Source: Flavobacterium aquiphilum
GTDB taxonomy: Bacteria; Bacteroidota; Bacteroidia; Flavobacteriales; Flavobacteriaceae
Direction: 5' to 3'
DNA: 64,000 nucleotides
Assembly (NCBI RefSeq): GCF_027111335.1
Contig: NZ_CP114288.1
Span: 2,170,001-2,234,000, forward strand
Shown here: piece by piece, positions 29,586 through 37,451 of the stretch
Layout: each line of letters opens with the position of its first letter
Numbering within the stretch: position 1 is the first letter of the stretch
Made by a program: the position numbers and the translations under genes
Notes under the pieces: generated by a model
The model's input: the letters and a program-made list of their open reading frames with translations, nothing else
Database searches by the model: none
Told to the model about the DNA's origin: nothing

Positions 29586-30533
29586 ATGAAACGATTTTTA
29601 GGAATTTTGATTTGCGTATTGGCTTTTTCGGGTTGTGATGATGGTGATTTAATAGTCGATAATATTGATTTTTCCAGTGTAACAACAAGTAGCTGTTCGG
29701 ATAACAATCTTATTTTTAAGCTCAAACAGAGTGAAGCTTTAATATTGAATATCCCGGAAGGGACTTTTGTTACCGAACCTACTGATCCGGATACACCTAT
29801 TAAATTAGATGTAAATTCTGTGAATCAGATTGTCTATAATTTTTATAATGGAACCGTAAGTTCAAATAATATTTGTTCTTTAATTCCTCCTGGAACTCCA
29901 ACTATCAATAAGCAATGGTATGCTTCTTCGGGTGTTATCGAAATAACTACAACAGCCGTTAAAAAATTGGATGAAACCAATAATAGTAGCCGAATAACGG
30001 GCTATAATCATAACATTGTTTTTACAAATCTTACTTTTAAAAAGGAAGATGGTACAACGCAATTTTATGAAACTTTTCCTTTTGGGGATTATTTTAAAGG
30101 TGTTGATGCATTGCCTTTTGGTTTTCAAGGGGTTTTAAAAATTTGTAGCAATAGTGGTCAAGTGTATGATTTTACCGAAAACGAATCTTTTACATTAGAT
30201 ATAGATCCTGCACTAATTGTAAATGAAGTTACACCAATAGACAAGCCGAGGACAGGGGTAATTGGACTTATAGCAAACAAACTGGTTTATCGTTTATTTA
30301 ATGGAGTATTGAATCCAGATTATTTTTGCCAGACAACCACACCATTATTACCTACAGTCAAAGAAGAATGGCTTGGTAGAACTGGGGGTGTTATAGAGGT
30401 AACAACTACTACAATTGGACCTAATGCTTTTAAACATACTATTGTCTTAAAAAATGTAACACTTGAAAAAGGTAATAGCAACTTTCAATTAGGGAACAGT
30501 TATAAATACGGAGAATTGGAAACTACGAAATAG
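29586..30533 (+). CDS. Lipoprotein of unknown function, internally duplicated
   Basis: 315 residues with lipoprotein signal LAFSGCDDGD (Cys19). Two halves repeat: each has a short Cys-containing segment, a VYNFYNG / VYRLFNG motif, a further conserved Cys and the pattern WYASSGVIEITTT / WLGRTGGVIEVTTT. The halves align over about 140 residues. I do not recognise the family. Outer-membrane or periplasmic placement is inferred. It is the only gene of its unit, followed by a good terminator. Confidence 0.75.
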   Translation: MKRFLGILICVLAFSGCDDGDLIVDNIDFSSVTTSSCSDNNLIFKLKQSEALILNIPEGTFVTEPTDPDTPIKLDVNSVNQIVYNFYNGTVSSNNICSLIPPGTPTINKQWYASSGVIEITTTAVKKLDETNNSSRITGYNHNIVFTNLTFKKEDGTTQFYETFPFGDYFKGVDALPFGFQGVLKICSNSGQVYDFTENESFTLDIDPALIVNEVTPIDKPRTGVIGLIANKLVYRLFNGVLNPDYFCQTTTPLLPTVKEEWLGRTGGVIEVTTTTIGPNAFKHTIVLKNVTLEKGNSNFQLGNSYKYGELETTK

Positions 30534-30554
30534 TCAAAAGTGAAAAAATAAAAG

Positions 30555-30587
30555 AAAACGTCAATGCTTTATAAACATTGACGTTTT
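30555..30587. terminator. Bidirectional terminator
   Basis: Perfect 12-bp stem AAAACGTCAATG / CATTGACGTTTT with 9-nt loop and T-run, between the lipoprotein gene and the Smr-domain gene (convergent). Confidence 0.8.
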
Positions 30588-30609
30588 TTTATAATACAAG
30601 ATTTGGTTG

Positions 30610-31164
30610 TTACTTTGTGTTTTGTTTAAAATACACTTCAGTTGCACCCGAACCGTATTTTTGGTAATTGGCATCTTGAAATACAACATTGTCATAACGG
30701 CCTAACAGAAAATCTAATTCGGCTTTCAGTATACCTTCGCCTACACCGTGTATAAAAACAATTTTTGGAATCCGGTTGCGAATTGCAAATTCAATGTGGC
30801 GTTGTGCTGTTTCTGTTTGCAAAGTCAAAATATCATAATTTGACATTCCACGCTTGTTAGGCACCAGTTTTTCGATATGTAAATCAAATTCCGGTACTGG
30901 TAATTCGTGTTTGTCTTTCTTTTCTTTTACAAAACTTCGAGGCTTCGGAATCTCCTTTTCTTTTTTGATTTCATTGATGTTCATGCCTTTGATGTTTTCC
31001 ATCAAATTAGCCGATTCACCAGTTTTTATCAGTTCGTTGGCTTCAAAATTCATAACAAAGCCATCCACTGTTTCAATCGTAACTATCTTATCTTTTACAG
31101 ATATGACTATACCGTCAACAGCTTCATCAAGAACCGAAACCTTATCTCCTTTATTGAACATCAT
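30610..31164 (-). CDS. Smr-domain protein (DUF2027-like)
   Basis: 184 residues. The N-terminal beta-rich part (NKGDKVSVLDEAVDGIV) is KOW/DUF2027-like; residues about 105-184 form an Smr domain (LHIEKLV, HGVGEGILKAELDFLLGRY), found in MutS2 tails and stand-alone nucleases. Start is ATGATG with two possible Met; the first is used. It overlaps the end of the preceding small membrane gene by about 14 bp, so translation is probably coupled. Role in DNA/RNA cleavage is inferred only from the domain. Confidence 0.85.
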   Translation of the reverse strand: MMFNKGDKVSVLDEAVDGIVISVKDKIVTIETVDGFVMNFEANELIKTGESANLMENIKGMNINEIKKEKEIPKPRSFVKEKKDKHELPVPEFDLHIEKLVPNKRGMSNYDILTLQTETAQRHIEFAIRNRIPKIVFIHGVGEGILKAELDFLLGRYDNVVFQDANYQKYGSGATEVYFKQNTK

Positions 31165-31336
31165 CGTCTTCTTCTTTATCTTGATTTTTACTAGGGGTTT
31201 TGCTGCTCAATTTCATCATTCCTATCATAAAAATGACAATTGCAACTACCATAACGTACACGTTTTTATCGGGACTGGATTGCTCGTATAATGCTACACC
31301 AATGGCTAGAGCCATCAGCAGAATCATAATTTTTTT
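31151..31336 (-). CDS. Small two-helix membrane protein
   Basis: 61 residues from ATG 31336 (a longer frame begins 31360). Two hydrophobic segments (IMILLMALAIGVAL and YVMVVAIVIFMIGMM), then a highly acidic tail ending EEDDDVQ. No family recognised. Overlaps the Smr-domain gene, indicating one transcript. Confidence 0.7.
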   Translation of the reverse strand, partial: KKIMILLMALAIGVALYEQSSPDKNVYVMVVAIVIFMIGMMKLSSKTPSKNQDKEEDDDVQ

Positions 31337-31364
31337 CATAATAAAAATATCAGATTTCAAAAGT

Positions 31365-31628
31365 ACTAAACTTTTTAAAGCGATAAAAATATTACTATTA
31401 GGTTGTGGTAGGCAATGATTTTTGAATAGTAAGAATTTTTACTTAAAAATTTAAAAAACGCAATTTTTTAACGCAAAAAAAACATTTATTAAAAAATTTG
31501 GATGTAATATTATTTTTTTGTTATTTGTGTGCCAGTTACATGTTAAGAATAAGGTGTTTACTAATACAGGAATATTCTACGTTAGCTAGAGAAAAAAAAT
31601 AAAGTTTAACCCAAAAAAGAAAATTAAA
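31365..31628. other. Intergenic region, no gene seen
   Basis: AT-rich, without a clear ORF or hairpin. It carries promoters for the minus-strand pair and for the small plus-strand ORF at 31629. Confidence 0.45.
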
Positions 31629-31727
31629 ATGCAATTAATGTTACAATTAGGTATTGTTGTAGGGGTTCTACTTCTAGTAGTACTTGTTTCTTTTGCAAAT
31701 AAATTAAACGAAAAATCAGGTAGATAA
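31629..31727 (+). CDS. Very small single-helix membrane protein (32 aa)
   Basis: ATG CAA TTA ... AGA TAA. One hydrophobic helix (LGIVVGVLLLVVLVSFA) flanked by polar ends and a lysine-rich tail. Only 32 residues. A strong terminator lies about 120 bp downstream, so the ORF has its own transcription unit. Function unknown; it could also be a chance frame. Confidence 0.5.
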   Translation: MQLMLQLGIVVGVLLLVVLVSFANKLNEKSGR

Positions 31728-31850
31728 AACACTAATTAATATTGCTCGATCGAAATTAGTTTAATTTGATATCAATTTTTGCAAAGTACAATTCACCGAA
31801 TTCTTTACACTGAACCACACAGAAAAGAATCTAGATCAACTCCACACAGA

Positions 31851-31888
31851 AAAACTACAAAATAATTCTATTATTTTGTAGTTTTTTT
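31851..31888 (+). terminator. Rho-independent terminator
   Basis: 15-bp perfect stem AAAACTACAAAATAA / TTATTTTGTAGTTTT, 5-nt loop and T-run, downstream of the 32-residue ORF and facing the creD stop. Confidence 0.8.
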
Positions 31889-31978
31889 GCTTTATAGACT
31901 TTGGGTAGAAGTCAAATTAAGAATCTTAGATAAATTATGCTCATAACTAATAAAAATATTTTTAGGGACTTTTTTTGT

Positions 31979-33349
31979 TTATTTATTCCAGTCAATTTTT
32001 CTTGAAAAGTACATTACTGCGGCAAGGATGGCAAACAAACCGATGCTTCCTACCAAAAGTGCATAGTTTTCCAGTTGGATAATTACATAAATAAAAGTGT
32101 ATAATCCGGTTAGCGCAGCAGCTATAAAAGATGGAAATTTTTTGCCTTTTAGTATTGAAACGGAGTAGAGTGCAATCAACGATATTACTGCGGTGGCTGC
32201 AATGAGATATGCTTTTGTGAAACTGCTATGCTCAGTGATTGAAATTAGTAGTGTGTAAAATAAAATCAAAGCTAGCCCAATCATTGCGTATTGGAAAATA
32301 TGGATTTTGATTTTACTGATGGATTGAATCAAAAAGAAAACCAAAAACGTTAGGCCAATTACCAGAAAACCATATTTTGCAGCTCTTTCGTTTTGTTGGT
32401 ATTGGTTTACCGGAATCACAAAGTCAACTCCAAAGGCATAAGCTCCCAATTCAGGCAAAGTTTCAAAGAATTGTTGTGAAAAGGCTCTGTTGATATGAAG
32501 GATTTTCCAATTGGCAACAAAACCGTTAGAATCTATTTTCTTGGTTTTGTCATCGGGAAGGAAATTACCTGTGAAGCTTGGCGAGGCCCAATTGGATTGC
32601 ATGTTTAATTGTGTGGTTTTTCCAATTGGGACCATTTTTATTTGTTTGCTTCCGTTGTAGTTTATGTCGAAACCGAAGTTGGTTTTGTCAGTTTTTAAAA
32701 TGCTTTTCAAGTCAATAAAACCAGTTTCGAGCGCTTGGGTAGAATCGTTCATATTATTGCTGTAAACCGGTTCAAAAGTAAATTTTGTTCCGCCAATATT
32801 GATTTTTACCTCATCTTTAATGCTTTTTAGGTTAGTGGTTTTTATCAATATTGTGGCTTTGTTCCATTGAATGTTTTCTAGCGGAATATTTTTACTGCTG
32901 AAATCAGGCTGAATGTATTGCCCTGAAAAATTCATTTTGGAACTATACACCACTGACTCGTAGTTATTTCTGTTGAGCAACTTAGTGGTGACATTGGATT
33001 TTGCCTTTAAATCTTCCGGAAAAAAGTAAGCGTATTTGGTAATTGCTTTTAGTTGTTTTACCGTTTCGTTGGTTTTTTGGTTGGTGGATAGCGTTTCCTC
33101 AAAAACAGTGTAAGGTATTTTTAAGATGGGGCCATAAAAATAGACACTTTCTCCCCACTTGCCGTTAATTTCGGAAATAACTTCTTCCTGACGTATCGAG
33201 CGTTCGCTGATTAGACTTTTGACAAATTCCAAAGGAATTAGTAAAATGAGGGTTAAAAATCCTACCATTAACATTTTGGCAGTTGTGGACTGAAAAAGAG
33301 ATTGAAAAAATGAGACAGGGGAAGAGTTTTGATTTTCTTGAGTTTCCAT
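31979..33349 (-). CDS. creD: Cell envelope integrity protein CreD
   Basis: 456 residues of the CreD family. One N-terminal helix (MLMVGFLTLILLIPLEFVKSLI) is followed by a large periplasmic domain (YFYGPILKIPY motif, RNNYESVVYSS), then six C-terminal helices. In other bacteria CreD protects envelope integrity, for instance with CreBC or beta-lactamase induction. Last gene of a probable operon; the gene before it ends 25 bp away. Confidence 0.9.
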   Translation of the reverse strand: METQENQNSSPVSFFQSLFQSTTAKMLMVGFLTLILLIPLEFVKSLISERSIRQEEVISEINGKWGESVYFYGPILKIPYTVFEETLSTNQKTNETVKQLKAITKYAYFFPEDLKAKSNVTTKLLNRNNYESVVYSSKMNFSGQYIQPDFSSKNIPLENIQWNKATILIKTTNLKSIKDEVKINIGGTKFTFEPVYSNNMNDSTQALETGFIDLKSILKTDKTNFGFDINYNGSKQIKMVPIGKTTQLNMQSNWASPSFTGNFLPDDKTKKIDSNGFVANWKILHINRAFSQQFFETLPELGAYAFGVDFVIPVNQYQQNERAAKYGFLVIGLTFLVFFLIQSISKIKIHIFQYAMIGLALILFYTLLISITEHSSFTKAYLIAATAVISLIALYSVSILKGKKFPSFIAAALTGLYTFIYVIIQLENYALLVGSIGLFAILAAVMYFSRKIDWNK

Positions 33350-33374
33350 GTTTTTATTGATTAATGTTATTTGA

Positions 33375-33707
33375 TTAGAAAGGTGAATTTGCTTTTACGA
33401 AATAGATTATAATAGAGAAATACAAAAATGCTATTGGGATATTGGCTAACAGAATTAGGATTTTTGTTCCAATGTATTTTCGCTGTTGGGGTAAAATGTA
33501 AAAATGATACAACAGATTACAAAGCATGATTGCATTGAGAATTGTTGCAAAAACAATGAAGATGAACCCAATGATTAAGACAAAAGAAGTGTCTTGTAGT
33601 GTCGTAAAAAGAATGAAAAACAATGTCCCGATGGCAAAACAGCCAAGGGCAAGTTCTGTGGAAGTTCGACCTTCAAAAGGTTCTTCGTGGATTAGGGTAG
33701 TTTGCAT
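33375..33707 (-). CDS. Small membrane protein, unknown
   Basis: 110 residues with about three hydrophobic segments (LGCFAIGTLFFILFTT, VLIIGFIFIVFATIL, ILILLANIPIAFLYFSIII). No motif I recognise. It lies 3 bp from the DUF1361 gene and 25 bp from creD, in the same direction, so operon membership is likely. Confidence 0.7.
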   Translation of the reverse strand: MQTTLIHEEPFEGRTSTELALGCFAIGTLFFILFTTLQDTSFVLIIGFIFIVFATILNAIMLCNLLYHFYILPQQRKYIGTKILILLANIPIAFLYFSIIIYFVKANSPF

Positions 33708-33710
33708 GAT

Positions 33711-34370
33711 TTAAAAAGAATTTATGGTTGAATAGATTTTTTTTAAAGAATAGAATAAGTAGATGTAGATTCCAAAATAGAAAGAGAACAATAATGCATG
33801 TGTAGATAATAATGAGGACATCATATCTTGGAATAATTCTGTAGGATTGCTCAAAATGTCCCAGCTATTGTATCGTAAAATTCTACCGAGATATATGCCA
33901 ATCCCGCATAAAAAACATATTGAAGGGATTATTAATCTTATAAATAGGGGAGATGTGTAGTTTGCTATTATATTTTCAAATTCGATTATTGAAATGATCC
34001 CAATTGTAAATCCGATTAAAGCATAGGAACTAAACACAACCAAGTCAAACCAGACTAGATGATTGTTTGATTGAGATAAATGAATCAAATCAGTCAGGAT
34101 GTAAAACGAATTTGGTAAAAATAATAGCCAGGAAAACAGAACTAATAGTGTTTTAAATTTACTTTTTTGCAAAGTGATTTGGTTTTTCAAGTAGCTGATA
34201 AAAAAGTATGGAATGAAAGCTAAAAATAGATTCCAGACTAAGAAAAAGAGGTAGATAGAGTCAGTTAATTTTGCTCTTATGACTAATAAAATAAGACTGT
34301 AAGCTGTAAAAAGCAGCAAAATACTGTTGATTTTTCGGTTGTTGTTGAATAGTTTGATGATCAGATGCAT
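33711..34370 (-). CDS. DUF1361 membrane protein
   Basis: 219 residues, about six helices with motif LVFFLVWNLFLAFIPYF-like (LFLVWNLFLAFIPYFFISY) and LPNSFYILTDLIHL, typical of DUF1361. Its function is unknown. It lies downstream of the regulator gene, separated by 121 bp containing a palindromic site, and 3 bp ahead of the next small membrane gene. Confidence 0.85.
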   Translation of the reverse strand: MHLIIKLFNNNRKINSILLLFTAYSLILLVIRAKLTDSIYLFFLVWNLFLAFIPYFFISYLKNQITLQKSKFKTLLVLFSWLLFLPNSFYILTDLIHLSQSNNHLVWFDLVVFSSYALIGFTIGIISIIEFENIIANYTSPLFIRLIIPSICFLCGIGIYLGRILRYNSWDILSNPTELFQDMMSSLLSTHALLFSFYFGIYIYLFYSLKKIYSTINSF

Positions 34371-34455
34371 AATTTTTAATTTTTTGTTTAAGTTGTTTTA
34401 AGTTTGAATTGTCTAAGGTTTGCTATTTGTTTTTTGCTTTTTTCAAATTAAAAGT

Positions 34456-34472
34456 ACTTTGAATTTCAAAGT
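34456..34472. promoter_or_regulatory. Palindromic operator, internal copy
   Basis: ACTTTGAATTTCAAAGT, an inverted repeat about T, in the gap between the regulator (34492-34788) and DUF1361 gene. The flanking AAAAGT ACTTTGAA stretch recurs at 36127-36140, just upstream of the first gene of the operon. A regulated internal promoter for the second half of the operon is inferred. Confidence 0.55.
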
Positions 34473-34491
34473 TGTGATATAAAAAAATAGC

Positions 34492-34788
34492 TTAACGTTT
34501 TTGTATCAATTTCTCCAGAGCGTCTATATGATCCTGAAAAGCTTTACGGCCTTCTTTGGTTGCCCTGTAACTAGTGTTTGGTTTTTTTCCTATGAATTGC
34601 TTTTCAATGGCAATATAATTTTCAGATTCCAATGCTTTGGTGTGACTCGCCAGATTACCGTCAGTAACGCCTAGTAATTCTTTTAGCGTACTGAAATCAG
34701 CCGATTCATTGACCATTAAAACCGACATGATTCCTAGTCGAATTCGGTGGTCGAATGCTTTATTTATATTTTGAATTATGTTTTTCAA
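34492..34788 (-). CDS. Winged-helix transcriptional regulator
   Basis: 98 residues, one MarR/ArsR-like winged helix: helix LKELLGVTDGNLASHTKALE and wing GKKPNTSYRATKEGRKAF. Small regulators of this DUF-type often repress their own operon. It stands between the hydrolase (4 bp) and DUF1361 genes; two near-identical palindromes (34456, 36133) frame the operon, so it is the obvious binder, though this is inference. Confidence 0.85.
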   Translation of the reverse strand: MKNIIQNINKAFDHRIRLGIMSVLMVNESADFSTLKELLGVTDGNLASHTKALESENYIAIEKQFIGKKPNTSYRATKEGRKAFQDHIDALEKLIQKR

Positions 34789-34791
34789 ATC

Positions 34792-35463
34792 TTAGTAATT
34801 GTCAATTATGGTGGTTACTATTTTGGATTGCTCCAGGTCTGAAGGTGCTACTACGTTCTCCTCAAAAGGGATTTTATTTCCATATCTTTCGGCTAATAGG
34901 GCTTGTACCCGTTTGTCTTTCAAGTTGAAATCCTTTAATTTTTGAAGAGGACACAATTCGATTCCGGCACCATTTTTATATATTTTCCAAATTAATTCTG
35001 AACAGTAAATTTTATCATCAGACCATTCAAAATAGAGGTCATAATCTTTGTTGTTCAAACGATTTGCATAGTTTTTCATCTTTTGCAGGGTTTGCAAACT
35101 TAGGATTTCCGATGCGTTTTTTAATCGGGTTACCACAAAATGATTTTCTTTCCCGTGAGTAATCCAATCTTCCAGTAGGGTGAATTTTACGGGTTGAACC
35201 GCTTCAAAAACATATTTTTTACCTTCTTTGATAAATACAATACCGCAATGCGAAAATTTAGAATTTGTTGCAATTCTTACGGCTTCACATTGTTTGGAAT
35301 TGGAAGTCTGAAAAATCATGTCTCCCTCTTGAATTTTATCCAAAATGCTAGCAGGATGTTTACCAAAAAGAATATTCCCAAACATGGAATTGGCAATGAA
35401 TAACGCGCATCCAAAACTCATCAGGAAAGTAATTATAGCAAAAATATATTTTGTTTTTTTCAT
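34792..35463 (-). CDS. YiiX-type NlpC/P60-like cysteine hydrolase
   Basis: 223 residues. A signal anchor (FAIITFLMSFGCALFIA) is followed by a permuted papain-like amidase: GDMIFQTSNSKQCEAV, then FSHCGIVF with the catalytic His, and IYCSELIWKIY with the nucleophile Cys. This order (His before Cys) identifies the YiiX/YebB branch. Substrate may be cell-wall peptide, lipid or acyl link. Second gene of the operon; the regulator follows. Confidence 0.82.
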   Translation of the reverse strand: MKKTKYIFAIITFLMSFGCALFIANSMFGNILFGKHPASILDKIQEGDMIFQTSNSKQCEAVRIATNSKFSHCGIVFIKEGKKYVFEAVQPVKFTLLEDWITHGKENHFVVTRLKNASEILSLQTLQKMKNYANRLNNKDYDLYFEWSDDKIYCSELIWKIYKNGAGIELCPLQKLKDFNLKDKRVQALLAERYGNKIPFEENVVAPSDLEQSKIVTTIIDNY

Positions 35464-35506
35464 GGTTGTTCTTTTTGGATTTATCTTGTTTTCATAAATC
35501 TGAAAT

Positions 35507-36124
35507 CTAATTCCTGTCGTATTTAAAATACATCATGCTTCCATAAACGATATGGCAGACACCAAAACCTAAAGCCCAAAATTCTAATCCGTAACCAGGG
35601 AATTTAGTGGCCAATAATCCAATGATTATGATGGTTATGCCCAGATAACGCACATCCCGAAGCGTGTATTTGCTTGCGTTTACACAAGACAGACCGTAGA
35701 AAATCAAAGTTATGGGTGCGATCAGTCCGTAGGTTTTGTTTTCTAACAAGAGTAAGGCAAAAATACCACCGGTTACCAATGGAATCAAGAAGTTGGTCAA
35801 TAGTCTTTTTGAAGTGCTGTTCCATATTGTTTCGCCTTCTCTTTTTGTTTTGTTGTATGTAAGTAGTATTGCGGTGCTTATCGATAAAAATAATACTGTA
35901 AAAGCAATCAAAACAATGAATTGAAAAGTATTGCTTTCCAAAGTGATACTGTGACTTTCGTAATCATTGTTATTGTTTTCAATTAATTCATGGGCTATAA
36001 AAGCGCCTATCAAGGCATATACGCCAGCCATTATTCCGCCCAGGCCACTCAAAGAGAGAAATTGAGAGGATTTGTTCATCATGTTTTTGATGTCACTGAT
36101 GTCTTTTAAATATTTATCATCCAT
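35507..36124 (-). CDS. Membrane protein, five helices, unknown
   Basis: 205 residues from ATG 36124 (MDDKYLKDISDIKNMMNKSS); the open frame extends to 36250 but crosses the operator palindrome, so the shorter start is preferred. A cytosolic helix is followed by hydrophobic segments (GGIMAGVYALIGAFIAHELI, FIVLIAFTVLFLSISTAILL, LLTNFLIPLVTGGIFALLLL). No family recognised. First gene of the operon leading to creD. Confidence 0.7.
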   Translation of the reverse strand: MDDKYLKDISDIKNMMNKSSQFLSLSGLGGIMAGVYALIGAFIAHELIENNNNDYESHSITLESNTFQFIVLIAFTVLFLSISTAILLTYNKTKREGETIWNSTSKRLLTNFLIPLVTGGIFALLLLENKTYGLIAPITLIFYGLSCVNASKYTLRDVRYLGITIIIIGLLATKFPGYGLEFWALGFGVCHIVYGSMMYFKYDRN

Positions 36125-36132
36125 ATAAAAGT

Positions 36133-36149
36133 ACTTTGAAACACAAAGT
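36133..36149. promoter_or_regulatory. Palindromic operator upstream of operon
   Basis: ACTTTGAAACACAAAGT, arms ACTTTG/CAAAGT, nine bases before the first ATG. The 14-15 bp AAAAGTACTTTGAA is identical to the internal site at 34456. Confidence 0.55.
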
Positions 36150-36445
36150 AAATGATTAAATTTAATATTAGCAATATTTTTTTTGATTATTTTTAAAACA
36201 AAATACCGAAATAGGAATACATTTCGCGGAAAAGCCCAAAGGAGATACAAAAAATCACAAAGAAAAAGAGATTTCCTTTGACATTGAGCTTAATTACTTT
36301 GTGAAACTTTGGAGGTTCTTCACGTCCCTTTGTGTGGAATAAAGCCTAAAGCTTATTTTAGGTTAAATCAAGCTCTTATTGGTTGCTTATAGGTGTGGGT
36401 GTGAAGTTGAAGACATTCGCGCAGCGCACCCGACTAATTTTTTTT

Positions 36446-36486
36446 GAGAACTCTTCGAAGAACAGGGAAGGAGCTGTCTACTCGAT
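36446..36486 (+). mobile_element. Possible group II intron 3' end remnant
   Basis: GGAGCTGTCTACTCGAT (36470-36486) matches the end of the intron at 59104-59120 at 16 of 17 bases and is preceded by a short hairpin (GAACTCTTCGAAGAAC region), resembling domain VI. The following bases TAGCAG mimic the right half of an attC-like site. No domain V or RT is left. The rest of 36150-36445 shows no gene. Confidence 0.4.
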
Positions 36487-36496
36487 TAGCAGTAGT

Positions 36497-37051
36497 TTAC
36501 CGATTTAGTTCTACTTTGATTCTTTTTTCTAGTTCCGCCAAAGACTTTAATTTGTTAGGATTATTTGAATATTTTTCAAATTCATTGTTAAAAAGGTCAT
36601 AATATTTTTCATTTAAATTTCGGAAATACTCTAATGTTAATTTAGTGCTATCCGTTTTTTTAATGCTATCAACTTCTTTACACATTTTTCGTCGATAGAT
36701 TTCTAATAAGTCAAATTTAGCTTGAACTACTCTTAAAATATTTTTATTTGTAGTGTCACATATAAAAGATGATTTATTTAGGAATAATGCTTTTGACCTA
36801 AATAATATTGGATTGTCGATATTATATCTTGTGCTGAACTTAAAATCAACAAAAAATTTGCAATTTGGATTATTTCCGTCATATTTAAAATCTGACCATT
36901 CTATTTTTTTATCTTTACTCCATTCTATTGCATTTCTGTTATTCCAATATTCTAAAAGATTGTAGTATTCATACGAAATTATTGGGTATCCAAATAGATA
37001 CACAATGTATGCAGAAAAGATTGCTAAGATAATAATCCACATTTTCTTCAT
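36497..37051 (-). CDS. Hypothetical protein with N-terminal membrane anchor
   Basis: 184 residues. One N-terminal helix (MWIIILAIFSAYIVYLFGYP) then a polar, Lys/Asn-rich soluble part (WNNRNAIEWSKDKKIEWSDF). No known family. Base composition is more AT-rich than neighbours. An intron remnant and attC-like TAGC stand at its 3' side, so it may be a former mobile cassette, but that is uncertain. Confidence 0.6.
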   Translation of the reverse strand: MKKMWIIILAIFSAYIVYLFGYPIISYEYYNLLEYWNNRNAIEWSKDKKIEWSDFKYDGNNPNCKFFVDFKFSTRYNIDNPILFRSKALFLNKSSFICDTTNKNILRVVQAKFDLLEIYRRKMCKEVDSIKKTDSTKLTLEYFRNLNEKYYDLFNNEFEKYSNNPNKLKSLAELEKRIKVELNR

Positions 37052-37091
37052 TTCTTTCTTTATAAATTACTGCCAACTTGTATATATGCTC

Positions 37092-37143
37092 AACAAACCT
37101 TCGCCAATCTACCTGAATAAAGGTGGATAAGCGAAGGTTTGTT
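37092..37143. repeat. Long hairpin upstream of hypothetical gene
   Basis: AACAAACCTTCGC (37092-37104) pairs perfectly with GCGAAGGTTTGTT (37131-37143); an inner 8-bp stem with one G-U extends it. Possibly a terminator or a structured recombination site. Confidence 0.6.
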
Positions 37144-37281
37144 TCGCTTTATTGTTTTCAAAAATAATGAAAAAAAAGATTACAATTTATCAAATAGGTT
37201 CTTGATTTTTTGGCAACTATTCGAACTTATTTAGTTACGTGTTTTATTGACTTTGTTATGAAATACAAAAGTTCCTAATTT

Positions 37282-37359
37282 AGCCCCGATTGCAACGGAA
37301 ATCCTTGTGAACCGGGGTTCGGTTCGCAAGATTGCAGTGTAAAGCGGGAGGTTACTTCC
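37282..37359 (+). repeat. Covarying structured element, copy A
   Basis: Core stem TTGTGAACC / GGTTCGCAA with loop GGGGTTC (37305-37329) and an outer stem CCCG (37285) / CGGG (37345). Copies B (45733) and C (60892) share loop and backbone but have different, still complementary stems. Lies downstream of the outer-membrane barrel gene. Confidence 0.7.
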
Positions 37360-37410
37360 TAAAAAAGTACAATGTTCTGCTCCTAAAAAACATTTAGGCT
37401 TTAAACAAAA

Positions 37411-37430
37411 AAATCCCCCGAAGGAGATTT
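37411..37430 (-). terminator. Terminator of outer-membrane barrel gene
   Basis: Hairpin AAATCCCC-CGAA-GGAGATTT (one mismatch) followed on the minus strand by a run of T. A near-identical hairpin ends the next gene. Confidence 0.7.
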
Positions 37431-37451
37431 TAATTGTATGCGATTGAAGTA

